A stretch of DNA of 64,000 nucleotides from assembly GCA_025141675.1 (NCBI GenBank), contig CP081161.1:3201501-3265500 (forward strand), read 5' to 3'. Origin of the DNA: Rhodobacteraceae bacterium S2214. Its GTDB lineage: Bacteria; Pseudomonadota; Alphaproteobacteria; Rhodobacterales; Rhodobacteraceae. Below the pieces are notes generated by a model. It saw nothing but the letters and a program-made list of their open reading frames with translations. It had not been told where the DNA came from and did no database searches. Positions 8,544 to 17,452 of the stretch are shown here, piece by piece. A program made the position numbers and the translations under genes. Within the stretch, counting starts at the first letter, position 1, and every line of letters starts with the position of its first letter.

Positions 8544-10340
8544 GTGCCAAAGATAACCCCCGAAAACCTGCGGTCCCAAAAGTGGTTCAACAACCCTGAA
8601 AACCCTGAAATGACAGCGCTTTACCTTGAACGCTACCTCAACTACGGCCTGACCCGGGAAGAACTGCAATCAGGCAAACCAATCATCGCGATTGCACAAA
8701 CCGGCAGCGACCTTAGCCCATGCAATCGCCACCATATCGAACTGGCGAAACGTACGCGTGACGGGATCATTGCAGCGGGCGGCGTCCCGCTCGAGGTGCC
8801 AGTGCACCCCATCCAAGAAACCGGCAAACGCCCGACCGCGAACCTTGATCGCAACCTCGCATATCTTGGTCTGGTCGAGGCGCTGTTCGGGTATCCTGTT
8901 GATGGCGTCGTGTTAACGATTGGCTGCGATAAAACCACGCCTGCCCTGCTTATGGCCGCTGCAACGGTCAACATTCCAGCGATTGCATTGTCCGTCGGCC
9001 CGATGTTGAACGGCTGGTACGAAGGTGAACGCGCGGGGTCCGGCACCGTCATTTGGAAGGCCCGCGAAAAGCTGGCGGCGGGCAAAATCACCGACGCCGA
9101 ATTCATCGAAATTGCCGCCGCATCTGCCCCATCGGTGGGTTATTGCAACACGATGGGGACGGCCACGACGATGAATTCTCTGGCTGAAGCATTGGGCATG
9201 CAATTGCCCGGCTCGGCCGCCATTCCTGCCCCTTACCGCGAACGCGGGCAGATTAGCTATGAGACCGGAAAACGCATTGTCGACATGGTCTGGGAAGACC
9301 TGCGCCCCACTGACATCATGACGCGCCAAGCCTTTGAAAACGCGATCGTTGTGAACTCTGCGCTCGGCGGGTCAACCAACGCGCCCATCCATTTGAATGG
9401 CATCGCCAAGCACCTTGGCGTCGATCTGAACAACGACGATTGGCAGGCGCATGGCCACGCCGTTCCGTTGCTCGTGAATCTCCAGCCAGCAGGCAAATAT
9501 CTTGGCGAAGATTTCCATCGCGCAGGCGGCGTTCCGGCAGTCGTGGGCGAATTGATGCAGGCAGAAATGCTGCCGCATCCGGATGCAGTAACCGCGAATG
9601 GCAGGACTATGGGCGACAATTGCGCGCTACGCCGGACGATAAACGATGACGTGATTTTACCCGTCGCAGACCCGTTGATGCAGGAGGCCGGATTCATCAA
9701 CCTCAAGGGCAATCTGTTTGACAGCGCGATCATGAAAACCAGTGTGATCAGCCCCGCGTTTCGCGAAACTTATCTGTCGAACCCGGATGACCCCGACGCG
9801 TTTGAAGGGCGCGCTATCGTGTTCGACGGGCCAGAAGACTACCATCATCGGATCGATGACGAGGCAGAAGGCATCGACCAGAACTGTATCCTCGTGATGC
9901 GCGGCGCTGGTCCAAAGGGGTATCCTGGCGGGGCCGAAGTCGTGAACATGCGCGCCCCATCTTACCTTTTGAAACAAGGGGTTGAAGCATTGCCGTGTAT
10001 CGGTGACGGGCGGCAATCAGGCACGTCAGGTTCCCCGTCTATCCTGAATGCATCGCCAGAGGCTGCGGATAACGGCGGGCTCGCGTTACTGCAAACTGGC
10101 GATACGATCCGCATCGATCTGAAAACTTGCACCGCAAACATTCTGGTGTCCGACGACGTCCTACAAGCACGCTTTGAAGGATTGATCGCTGCGGGCGGCT
10201 TCCCGATCCCAGTGTCACAATCCCCGTGGCAACAGTACTTCCGCGACATGGTCGAACCGCTCTCCGACGGGATGACCTTGCGCGACGCGTCGAATTACCA
10301 AGACATTGCGCGCAAACATATGCCGCGCGACAACCATTGA
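8544..10340 (+). CDS. IlvD/Edd family sugar-acid dehydratase, xylonate dehydratase-like
   Basis: From the GTG at 8544, preceded by AAAGGA, the protein is 598 residues. It carries the three cysteines of the [2Fe-2S] pentonate dehydratases at C60 ([10 protein letters not shown]), C128 ([10 protein letters not shown]) and C201 (GYCNTMGTA), and the family segment [16 protein letters not shown]. The N-terminal text [20 protein letters not shown] strongly recalls Caulobacter XylD, which converts D-xylonate to 2-keto-3-deoxyxylonate. L-arabonate, D-galactonate or D-fuconate dehydratase remain possible because the subfamily is promiscuous. No xylose dehydrogenase gene is nearby, so the acid itself is probably the imported substrate. 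The next gene starts 7 bp downstream. Confidence 0.92.
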   Translation: MPKITPENLRSQKWFNNPENPEMTALYLERYLNYGLTREELQSGKPIIAIAQTGSDLSPCNRHHIELAKRTRDGIIAAGGVPLEVPVHPIQETGKRPTANLDRNLAYLGLVEALFGYPVDGVVLTIGCDKTTPALLMAAATVNIPAIALSVGPMLNGWYEGERAGSGTVIWKAREKLAAGKITDAEFIEIAAASAPSVGYCNTMGTATTMNSLAEALGMQLPGSAAIPAPYRERGQISYETGKRIVDMVWEDLRPTDIMTRQAFENAIVVNSALGGSTNAPIHLNGIAKHLGVDLNNDDWQAHGHAVPLLVNLQPAGKYLGEDFHRAGGVPAVVGELMQAEMLPHPDAVTANGRTMGDNCALRRTINDDVILPVADPLMQEAGFINLKGNLFDSAIMKTSVISPAFRETYLSNPDDPDAFEGRAIVFDGPEDYHHRIDDEAEGIDQNCILVMRGAGPKGYPGGAEVVNMRAPSYLLKQGVEALPCIGDGRQSGTSGSPSILNASPEAADNGGLALLQTGDTIRIDLKTCTANILVSDDVLQARFEGLIAAGGFPIPVSQSPWQQYFRDMVEPLSDGMTLRDASNYQDIARKHMPRDNH

Positions 10341-10347
10341 GGCCACG

Positions 10348-11301
10348 ATGACCGACCTTTTCACAATTGCCCCGCTGAACCCCACAATCCGCGCCGCTTT
10401 GGACTCCGCATTTACCGTGCATCACGTGGATGACATGGACGATCCTGTCGCGTGGCTTGCCGAAAACGGCGCGGGGATCGCCTATGCGCTAACAGACGGA
10501 CATTACGGGATAAAACCGGAATACCTTGCAGGGCTGCCTGACCTCAAATTGGTTAGTTCAAACGGTGTGGGCTATGATGCGATCGACACCGACGCCGCTG
10601 TCAAACGCGGCGTCATCGTTACGCATACGCCTAATGTTCTGAACGCCGAAGTCGCAACAACAACGTTGATGCTTCTGATCGCATGCTACCGGAATTTCAC
10701 GCGAGAGGTTGATCATGCCGTATCGGGCCGTTGGGCGGAAACAGGTAATCTGCCGCTCTCGCGGAGCGTCGACAATCGGACCATCGGGATTTTGGGTTTA
10801 GGCCGGATCGGGATGGAAATCGCGCGGAAACTCGCGCCGTTCAACTCAAAAATCCTGTATCACACCCGTACAAAGCGTGATGTGGATTACACATACTACA
10901 ACGATTTGACGGCGATGGCGCGCGACGCAGACGTGCTGATTTCCATCGCACCAGGCGGCGCCAGCACGCATCATTTGGTGAATGCCGACGTCATGGCAGC
11001 CTTGGGTCCCGATGGCGTCCTGATCAATGTAGGGCGCGGTTCCGTTGTCGATGAAGCGGCACTGATCAATGCGTTAGAGACAGGAAAACTGGGCATGGCG
11101 GGCCTGGATGTCTTTGAAAACGAACCACATATTCCCGAAGCCTTGCGCCAGATGCGCAACGTCGTTTTGACGCCGCACATCGGATCAGCCACAGTTGAAA
11201 CGCGTGCCGCGATGGCGCAATTGGCTGTCGATAATCTGTTGCAGCACCGCAAAGATGGTACAGTGATTTCCCCCGTACCGGAATGCGCATCGCTGCTTTA
11301 G
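10348..11301 (+). CDS. D-isomer-specific 2-hydroxyacid dehydrogenase
   Basis: This 317-residue protein has the two-domain D-2-hydroxyacid dehydrogenase layout. The NAD-binding motif is GILGLGRIGMEIARK (about residues 147-161). The catalytic arginine lies in NVGRGSVVDEAAL, the glutamate in the stretch after GLDVFENEP, and the histidine in LTPHIGSATVETR. It resembles glyoxylate/hydroxypyruvate reductases. It starts 7 bp after the dehydratase stop, so the two are co-transcribed, and probably handles a C2-C3 hydroxy- or keto-acid produced further down the pathway. It converges on the kinase gene with a 28-bp gap. Confidence 0.92.
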   Translation: MTDLFTIAPLNPTIRAALDSAFTVHHVDDMDDPVAWLAENGAGIAYALTDGHYGIKPEYLAGLPDLKLVSSNGVGYDAIDTDAAVKRGVIVTHTPNVLNAEVATTTLMLLIACYRNFTREVDHAVSGRWAETGNLPLSRSVDNRTIGILGLGRIGMEIARKLAPFNSKILYHTRTKRDVDYTYYNDLTAMARDADVLISIAPGGASTHHLVNADVMAALGPDGVLINVGRGSVVDEAALINALETGKLGMAGLDVFENEPHIPEALRQMRNVVLTPHIGSATVETRAAMAQLAVDNLLQHRKDGTVISPVPECASLL

Positions 11302-11329
11302 CCGTGCATTTGCGCATAAATCGCGGGCG

Positions 11330-12241
11330 CTAGTCCTTTTCGACAGCGCCTGCGACCAAAGCCCCCGCGCCCTGAATGACACGTCCCGCCAGTGCACACC
11401 CTGCCGCGATCTGGTCTTTGACGTTCCCTTCAGTGCCAAGAAATCCGGCGTTAAAGCTGTCGCCAGCCGCAGTCGTATCGCGGACTTTGTCAGCCATCTG
11501 TGGGGCGAAACTGCCGCTTTCATCGCCGGACAAGTAACTAATTTCACCACCGCCGTTCTTCACGATAATCGTGGTGCAGCCCGCACCTTGATACCGCGCT
11601 TGGGTCGCTGCAATATCGGCATCACCAAAGAATAACGCTTCTTCATCGTGTGATGGGAAAACGATGTCACTGACGCTAGCGAAATCCATGACAGCCGCGC
11701 ACATCGTCGCCACATCAGGCCAAAGCCGCAGACGCAGGTTCGGATCAAACGCTATCGTAGCCCCACTTTCACGGGCGATGATCAAGGTTTCACGGAGTGC
11801 CGCACGTCCGGCATCATCCAGAATTGCGATAGAAATCCCAGAGAGATAGACAACATTCGCGCCAGCCACAGCACCCGCAACAAGCCCGTCCTGCCGCATC
11901 ATTTCGCGGGCCGCGGCTTGCCCGCGCCAATACGCAAAACTACGTTCACCGTCTTCCAAATGGATCATGTAAAGACCCATCGTGTGCGTGGTCAGACGCC
12001 CGATATGTTCGGTGCCGATGCCAGCCGCTTGGGTGAAGTCCGCCATCTTGTCGGACATTGTGTCGGTCCCAATACACGTTACAAAATCGACATCCCAGCT
12101 GGGTTGTAGCTCTGCAAGATACCAAGCAGTGTTGAACGTATCCCCCGCGAATGACGCACCAAAATGATCAGGCGTCCCAGTGGGTGCCATTTCGACCATG
12201 CATTCCCCGATGGACACGATACGTTTTGCCTTGGTGATCAT
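11330..12241 (-). CDS. PfkB family sugar kinase, 2-keto-3-deoxygluconate kinase-like
   Basis: The 303-residue kinase begins ITKAKRIVSIGECMVEMAP and contains the PfkB C-terminal signature DTTAAGDSFNAGFLG with the catalytic aspartate of the GD pair. The N-terminal pattern SIGECMVEM and FAGDTFNTAWYLA are typical of KdgK enzymes, which phosphorylate 2-keto-3-deoxygluconate before aldol cleavage. The ATG at 12241 follows GGGGAAG; the longer frame upstream would run through the promoter. It probably completes the keto-deoxy-sugar-acid branch started by the dehydratase. A GntR-type site overlaps its likely promoter. Confidence 0.87.
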   Translation of the reverse strand: MITKAKRIVSIGECMVEMAPTGTPDHFGASFAGDTFNTAWYLAELQPSWDVDFVTCIGTDTMSDKMADFTQAAGIGTEHIGRLTTHTMGLYMIHLEDGERSFAYWRGQAAAREMMRQDGLVAGAVAGANVVYLSGISIAILDDAGRAALRETLIIARESGATIAFDPNLRLRLWPDVATMCAAVMDFASVSDIVFPSHDEEALFFGDADIAATQARYQGAGCTTIIVKNGGGEISYLSGDESGSFAPQMADKVRDTTAAGDSFNAGFLGTEGNVKDQIAAGCALAGRVIQGAGALVAGAVEKD

Positions 12242-12261
12242 GTGCTTCCCCTTTTCGCGTA

Positions 12262-12273
12262 CTAGTATACCAG
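12262..12273 (-). promoter_or_regulatory. Candidate promoter and GntR-type operator of the kinase gene
   Basis: Read on the minus strand, CTGGTATACTAG is a near-perfect palindrome of the GntR/FadR-subfamily style (consensus core TGGTATACCA). It contains a good -10 hexamer, TATACT, with a TTGCTA -35-like hexamer 16 bp upstream and the kinase ATG about 22 bp downstream. An operator on top of the -10 element implies repression. This is pattern reading only. Confidence 0.45.
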
Positions 12274-12398
12274 ATTGACCTTCCCTAGCAACGTTCCGCC
12301 CTGACGGCAAGATCAACGCTATGGAGTTCCTTACCTTTATCACGAACAGATCCATGCCTATGTATTAACCACGTCCAAGACGGACTGGAGGCACGCGA

Positions 12399-13376
12399 AT
12401 GATTAAGATTGCAGGGACTGGCGCTGCGCTGCCCAAAAATTGTGTCACGTCGTCCAGCCTTGGTCTCATCCACGGATACGACGGATCACTTGCAGAGGTG
12501 ACAGGTGTCGATCAACGCTATGTCGTTGATCAGGAGACACAAATCGACCTTGCAAAGACTGCCGGCCTTGCGGCGCTGAAAAATGCTGGATTAGCCATTT
12601 CCGATATCGACACAGTAATTTCGGGCTGCGCTGTCCCCTATCAAAGTCTACCAGCGACCGCCCCGTTAATCATGCAGCGCTTGGGGATCGTAGACGGCGC
12701 AGCCAGTGCGTTTGACGTCAACAGCACCTGTCTCAGTTTCCTCACGGGGATCGACATGGCTGCCGGATTGATTGCATTGGGTAGGGCGAACACAGTCTTG
12801 GTTGTCGCCTCAGAAATCGCATCCCGCGCACTGCCTTGGTCGACAGCACCGGAAACAGCCGCGCTCTTTGGTGATGGCGCAGGTGCAGCTGTGATCACCA
12901 AAGGGGAAACACCTTACACAGCCGTCATGCGTACATATCCATCTGCCTATAACGCCTGTCAATTAGGGGCGGGCGGGACACGATTTGACTACCACAACGA
13001 CCCCGTCGGGTTCGACAACAACGCCCGTTTCCAAATGGATGGCAAGGCTCTATTCCGGTTAAGCGCTGCGCACTTCACTGATTTTGTTGATGAATTACTG
13101 ATGCGCGCTGGCTGGAAAATTGATGAGGTTGATGTCATCGTCCCCCATCAGGCAAGCCCCCATGCGTTGCGCCATATGATCCGCCAACTTGGTGTCCCAC
13201 GCGAAAAAGTCGTCGACGTATCCGCGACCGTCGGGAACCAAATCGCGGCTTCTTTGCCGATCACATTGGACCATGCGCGGCGGAATAATCGGATCAAAGA
13301 CGGTACAAAATTGCTCATGCTTGGGACGTCCGCAGGCGTGTCTTTCGGCGGTCTCGCGATGGAGGTTTCGGAATGA
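12399..13376 (+). CDS. 3-oxoacyl-ACP synthase III family protein (KAS III-like)
   Basis: The 325-residue thiolase-fold enzyme retains the full KAS III catalytic triad: C111 in VNSTCLSF, H250 in VPHQASPHAL and N280 in VGNQIAASLP. The variant NQIAAS replaces the NTSAAS of housekeeping FabH, and the cysteine context also differs, so it is a specialised paralogue such as those priming or condensing acyl chains in secondary metabolism (OleA-like or starter-unit enzymes). GGAGG lies 8 bp before the ATG. It opens a six-gene operon and overlaps the next gene by an ATGA. No acyl carrier protein gene is present nearby, so it may use CoA thioesters or the general ACP. Confidence 0.88.
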   Translation: MIKIAGTGAALPKNCVTSSSLGLIHGYDGSLAEVTGVDQRYVVDQETQIDLAKTAGLAALKNAGLAISDIDTVISGCAVPYQSLPATAPLIMQRLGIVDGAASAFDVNSTCLSFLTGIDMAAGLIALGRANTVLVVASEIASRALPWSTAPETAALFGDGAGAAVITKGETPYTAVMRTYPSAYNACQLGAGGTRFDYHNDPVGFDNNARFQMDGKALFRLSAAHFTDFVDELLMRAGWKIDEVDVIVPHQASPHALRHMIRQLGVPREKVVDVSATVGNQIAASLPITLDHARRNNRIKDGTKLLMLGTSAGVSFGGLAMEVSE

Positions 13377-14320
13377 CGAAAACGCTGGTCACGGGCGCTA
13401 CAGGTTTTCTGGGTGGTGCGGTCGTCGCAGCCCTGCGCGATGCGGGTAAAGACGTCGTCGGCACCGGTCGCAACCTGCAGAAATGCGCGGATCGCGGCTT
13501 CACTGCTGTTAATCTTTCAACGCCTATCGAAAGCTGGCCAGATCTAGGTGAAATTAACCAAATCGTGCATTGTGCCGCGCTGTCTGCGCCATTCGGGCGG
13601 TATGCGGATTTTATGAATGCGAACGTCGTGGCCACACAAAACCTTGTCACATTCGCGAAACGGCAAAACGTCAGCCGTTTCGTCCACGTCTCGACATCGT
13701 CGGTGTACTTCACGCCCAAAGATCAACTGAACGTCACCGAAGACAGCCCACTACCCCGCCCCGTGAACGCCTATGCCAAGACCAAACACCAATCGGAAGA
13801 CATTGTGCTGGGCGCAGGCAACCTATCCCCCATCGTTTTGCGACCAAGGGGCATTTACGGCAAAGGCGATACGGCTCTGCTACCCCGCCTTTTGCGTGTC
13901 GCGACGCGGCGCCCTTTACCGATTTTCGGCGATGGGACCGCCGAAATCGATCTGACGCATGTCGATGACGTCGTAAGCAGCGTGTTGGCGGCGCTGGACG
14001 CCCCAAAAGTGACGGGCATCTTCAATATATCGGGGGGCGAACCCCTTCTGATCCAAGACATCGTCAACGCGGCAGCGGGTAATGCAGGTGTCTCAGTTGC
14101 ATGGCGCAAACAGCCGCTAAAACTGGTGATGGGCTTTGCCGCTGCGCTTGAAAACCTTGCGCGAATTGACCCGCTCAGACGTGAACCCATCATCACGCGA
14201 TATGCGCTAGGGCTGTTCGCTTACAAGCAGGGACTGTCCATACAGAAGGCGCGTGATCAGTTGAACTGGTCCCCCAAAGTGAACTTCGCTGAAGGGCTGG
14301 AACGGACGTTTTTCCCATGA
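13373..14320 (+). CDS. NAD(P)-dependent epimerase/dehydratase, extended SDR
   Basis: This 315-residue protein shows the extended-SDR nucleotide motif TGATGFLGG (residues 7-15), the VHCAALSAP strand, a catalytic serine in VHVSTSSVY (about 106-110) and YxxxK at Y134/K138 (NAYAKTKHQ). It resembles 3-beta-hydroxysteroid dehydrogenase/OleD-type reductases, which reduce or dehydrate beta-keto acyl intermediates. Overlap by ATGA on both sides puts it in the KAS III operon, where reduction of the KAS III condensation product is the natural inference. The actual substrate is unknown. Confidence 0.88.
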   Translation: MTKTLVTGATGFLGGAVVAALRDAGKDVVGTGRNLQKCADRGFTAVNLSTPIESWPDLGEINQIVHCAALSAPFGRYADFMNANVVATQNLVTFAKRQNVSRFVHVSTSSVYFTPKDQLNVTEDSPLPRPVNAYAKTKHQSEDIVLGAGNLSPIVLRPRGIYGKGDTALLPRLLRVATRRPLPIFGDGTAEIDLTHVDDVVSSVLAALDAPKVTGIFNISGGEPLLIQDIVNAAAGNAGVSVAWRKQPLKLVMGFAAALENLARIDPLRREPIITRYALGLFAYKQGLSIQKARDQLNWSPKVNFAEGLERTFFP

Positions 14321-15123
14321 AAGTCGCATTTGCAAATAGCGCAACCATGCCGACGCTTGAACGCTTGATCTTGCGCAAAGGGAGGTGGCACAAATTACCC
14401 CTGCGCGTCCGCTACGGTATTGTTATTTATTCAAAATTGGGCCCCACGCTGATCGACACAGGGTATACACCGGAGACCACCCAAGGTCCGCGATCTTGGC
14501 CACTCCGCCTATATGGCATGCTGTTTCGGCCCCGACTTTTGCCAGATGGCCAGATCGATTCGACGCTTCAAAAGTTCGGATTGATGGCAGACGATATCAA
14601 ACACGTCATCATCACCCATTTTCACGCCGATCACATCTCTGGACTGCGCAGATTTCGCAATGCCCGTTTCTACGTCGATCAAGACGCGGCGCAAAGCGTC
14701 TTGGCTGGACCTCGTTTCGCAAACATCAGACATGGTTTTTTCAAAGAACTGTTGCCGGACGATTTCGCGGAACGTTTGATCAACATGAAAGCCCAGCCAA
14801 AATTTGAAGCCGGCAACGCCCTACCAGACGGTTTTGACTTGGCGGGTGATCATAGCATGATCGCGATCCCGCTGCCGGGCCATACACACAGCCATTTCGG
14901 CATCTATTTCCCAACACTTGAACGACCATTTTTATATGCGACCGATGTCCAATGGTTAAGCGCGGCGATCATCGACGACCGCTTGCCTGGTTTCCCGTCT
15001 AGCATCGCCACTGCCGATACAAGGAAAGCCGCTGCATCAGCAGATATCGTCCGACAATACGCCTGCGCGGGCGGCGAAGTCGTCTTATGCCATGATCCCA
15101 AACAAACCGCTTGGGACATATGA
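14317..15123 (+). CDS. MBL-fold metallo-hydrolase, lactonase-like
   Basis: The 268-residue enzyme has a complete dinuclear metal site: H101-x-H103-x-D105-H106 in THFHADHISG, H189 in LPGHTHSH, D210 in YATDVQW and H259 in VLCHDPK. This layout is shared with N-acyl-homoserine-lactone lactonases and related thioesterases. Within a biosynthetic-looking operon it could hydrolyse a thioester or lactone intermediate instead of degrading signals. The start overlaps the SDR stop by ATGA, and its stop overlaps the ligase start. No signal peptide is seen, so it is cytoplasmic. Confidence 0.88.
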   Translation: MKVAFANSATMPTLERLILRKGRWHKLPLRVRYGIVIYSKLGPTLIDTGYTPETTQGPRSWPLRLYGMLFRPRLLPDGQIDSTLQKFGLMADDIKHVIITHFHADHISGLRRFRNARFYVDQDAAQSVLAGPRFANIRHGFFKELLPDDFAERLINMKAQPKFEAGNALPDGFDLAGDHSMIAIPLPGHTHSHFGIYFPTLERPFLYATDVQWLSAAIIDDRLPGFPSSIATADTRKAAASADIVRQYACAGGEVVLCHDPKQTAWDI

Positions 15124-16361
15124 TGCTTACCGAAACCGCACGCGCATTTGCATCGACGCGCTGGCATTCACGCGCCCACCAAAGCCGCGAGAACTTTGAA
15201 CGGTGGCAGAAACGACGCCTTAAAACTTGGCTGCAAAAATCTGTTCCGAAAGTCGCCGCCTACCCTGATCCTATGAGCCGTCTGGACGAGCTACCGATCA
15301 TCGAAAAGGCCGATCTGATGGGTGCGTTCGATCAGTACAACGTGCCCCGTATAACCGCACAAAGCGCGTGGCAGGCTTTGTCGTCTGGCGACCAGATTGG
15401 CGACATGATCGTCGGTGCCAGCACCGGAACGACCGGTAATCGCGGGCTTTTTGTCATTTCCCAGCAGGAACAATACCGGTGGCTTGGGACTATTCTGGCC
15501 AAGACGATGGCGGACATGTTGTGGCAACCGCAAAGGGTCTCAATCATCCTGCCCCGTAACACCAGCCTGTACGATAGCGCCAACCGTACGCGGTATTTAG
15601 ATTTGCGGTTCTTTGATATCACACAAGGTGTAGAGGCTTGGATCGACGCGCTATCTCAGTTCAACCCAACGGTGATCGTCGCCCCGCCACGTATTTTGCG
15701 CCATCTTGCGGAAGCCGATATCCCCCTGTCGCCGAAGCGTGTTTTCAGCGCCGCCGAAACCTTGGATCCAATAGATGAGACAATCATCACGGATCGATTT
15801 GGCGGCCCGCTGCGCCAGATTTACATGGCTACTGAAGGATTGTTCGCCGCGTCATGCAAGCACGGCACGCTGCACGTAGCCGAAGAGTCCGTGTTCTTCG
15901 AACTCGAAACCGTAAATGGCGGGCTGGTGTCCCCAATCGTCAGCTGTTTTCAACGCGAAACGCAAATCATGGCGCGCTACCGGATGAATGACCTCTTGCG
16001 CCTTTCACCCACCCTCTGCCCCTGCGGATCACCGTTAACGGCTGTATCAGAAGTAGTGGGGCGCACAGACGACACGTTCGATTTTGGCGCGACTTTTGTG
16101 ACGCCCGACGTCATACGTGACGCGGTTGTACAGGCGCACCCCGACATTGCGGATTTCAGGGTCGTACAAAGTGGTAAATCGACGGTGATTTTAACATTAC
16201 CAACGTCATCTGCGCCCGATGTCGCTGCGCGGGCGTACGACGGCCTGCGTTCCCTGTTCGATGCGCGCGGGCTTTGCGTGAACGTAATTTTGCAGCACGC
16301 GGATCTGACCTTAGCAACCGACCAAAAACTGCGTCGGGTTCGCAAAGATTGGACCGGATAG
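15120..16361 (+). CDS. Adenylate-forming ligase related to phenylacetate-CoA ligase / F390 synthetase
   Basis: This 413-residue protein has an ATP-binding loop GASTGTTGNRG (residues 99-109), an adenine-pocket motif YMATEGLF and the hinge region VVGRTDDTF. A cysteine pair in TLCPCGSPL matches the metal-binding element seen in PaaK-like and coenzyme F390 synthetase-like enzymes. Such enzymes activate a carboxylate as acyl-AMP and transfer it to a thiol or other acceptor. It is shorter than classical acyl-CoA synthetases, as is usual for the F390 branch. The ATG at 15120 gives the same ATGA overlap as its neighbours; ATG 15123 is an alternative. It probably loads or releases the acyl group made by the operon. 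Confidence 0.83.
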   Translation: MMLTETARAFASTRWHSRAHQSRENFERWQKRRLKTWLQKSVPKVAAYPDPMSRLDELPIIEKADLMGAFDQYNVPRITAQSAWQALSSGDQIGDMIVGASTGTTGNRGLFVISQQEQYRWLGTILAKTMADMLWQPQRVSIILPRNTSLYDSANRTRYLDLRFFDITQGVEAWIDALSQFNPTVIVAPPRILRHLAEADIPLSPKRVFSAAETLDPIDETIITDRFGGPLRQIYMATEGLFAASCKHGTLHVAEESVFFELETVNGGLVSPIVSCFQRETQIMARYRMNDLLRLSPTLCPCGSPLTAVSEVVGRTDDTFDFGATFVTPDVIRDAVVQAHPDIADFRVVQSGKSTVILTLPTSSAPDVAARAYDGLRSLFDARGLCVNVILQHADLTLATDQKLRRVRKDWTG

Positions 16362-16363
16362 CG

Positions 16364-17452
16364 ATGCCAGCCTCCACAAACAGTGCCCAAAACTTTGCGG
16401 CATTATTCAATGCTTTTCCGGTTAACGCGCTCATCGCGAACCTTCAAACGACAGTGCATTCGATCAATGTGGATGGGGCGACGTTGCCATTAACACTGAA
16501 CGACGGAGGCGCCGATAAAACCTGTTATATCTGCTGCCCTTCGACGGCTTACATTGACTACGCCATTGATGAAACGCGCCATTTCGTCAGGCGGCACATG
16601 CTCCGCCGCCTGATTGAAGGTCTAATCAAAGCCTGTGGGCCCATTGTACAAGCCGCGGGTCTGGATCGTCAGGTACAGGTGAACAACTGGCTGCTTTCGA
16701 CCAACCCGATGCCCGCTATATCAAATGCTGCGGACCTGCGGGACCGACTGCTAGAAATGTATCCCGACCGCGCGATAATCATCAGATCGCTCAATGACAT
16801 CGCTGATCCGACAACCATCGATCAACTGCGTCAAAGCGGCTTTCGCATGCTGCCCGCACGGATGGTCTACATCGCGGCCAGCCTTGATGACCGCAGTTTG
16901 TCGAACAACATGAAACATGACCGCCGCCTTCTACGGAACACCCCGCTGCAAATCGTCAATTACGACGCATTCTCCGACGCGGATTACGTGATCGCCGAAC
17001 GACTTTATGCCCAGCTTTATCTCGAAAAATACACGCCGCTGAATCCGCAGTACACGGCGACCTACATTCGCGAAATGCACCAGCGTGGGCTATTCACGTT
17101 GATGGGGCTGCGGGACGAGAGTGGAACGCTGGTTGGTGTTACGGGATTGTTCGAAAACGCGGGCACCCTGACCCAACCGATTGTGGGATACGATACCAAT
17201 CGTCCGCAGTCCGAGGGGTTGTATCGGATGGTGATGGGTTTGGCCCAGAAGCACGCCATCGAAAACGGGCTGTTCTTTCACATGAGCGCGGGTGCCGCAT
17301 CTTTCAAACGCCTGCGTAGGGCAAAGCCGACCGTCGAATACACCGCCGTTTACGTCGATCACCTGCCGCGCAAACAACGTCTCGCCGTGCGGGTGATGGA
17401 ACAGGTTCTGACCCGCATCGGCGTTCCGCTATTGAAAAGGTTTTCACTATGA
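16364..17452 (+). CDS. Uncharacterised protein with GNAT/FemAB-like acyltransferase fold
   Basis: I do not recognise this 362-residue protein firmly. The C-terminal half (residues about 200-345) looks like an N-acyltransferase domain: a strand with TLMGLRDESGTLVGVTGLF, then VGYDTNRPQSEGLYRMVMGL, where a CoA-binding loop would lie, and HMSAGAASFKRLRRA, as in FemAB/peptide N-acyltransferase-like proteins. The N-terminal 150 residues contain a Cys-rich TCYICCPST segment. It starts 2 bp after the ligase stop and overlaps the Rieske gene by ATGA. An acyl-transfer role in the same pathway is an inference. Confidence 0.7.
   Translation: MPASTNSAQNFAALFNAFPVNALIANLQTTVHSINVDGATLPLTLNDGGADKTCYICCPSTAYIDYAIDETRHFVRRHMLRRLIEGLIKACGPIVQAAGLDRQVQVNNWLLSTNPMPAISNAADLRDRLLEMYPDRAIIIRSLNDIADPTTIDQLRQSGFRMLPARMVYIAASLDDRSLSNNMKHDRRLLRNTPLQIVNYDAFSDADYVIAERLYAQLYLEKYTPLNPQYTATYIREMHQRGLFTLMGLRDESGTLVGVTGLFENAGTLTQPIVGYDTNRPQSEGLYRMVMGLAQKHAIENGLFFHMSAGAASFKRLRRAKPTVEYTAVYVDHLPRKQRLAVRVMEQVLTRIGVPLLKRFSL

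Noticed and set aside
14317..15123. Quorum-quenching N-acyl-homoserine-lactone lactonase
   Set aside because: The metal site fits, but the gene is translationally coupled into a biosynthetic-looking operon and no LuxI/LuxR genes are nearby; only the fold is supported.
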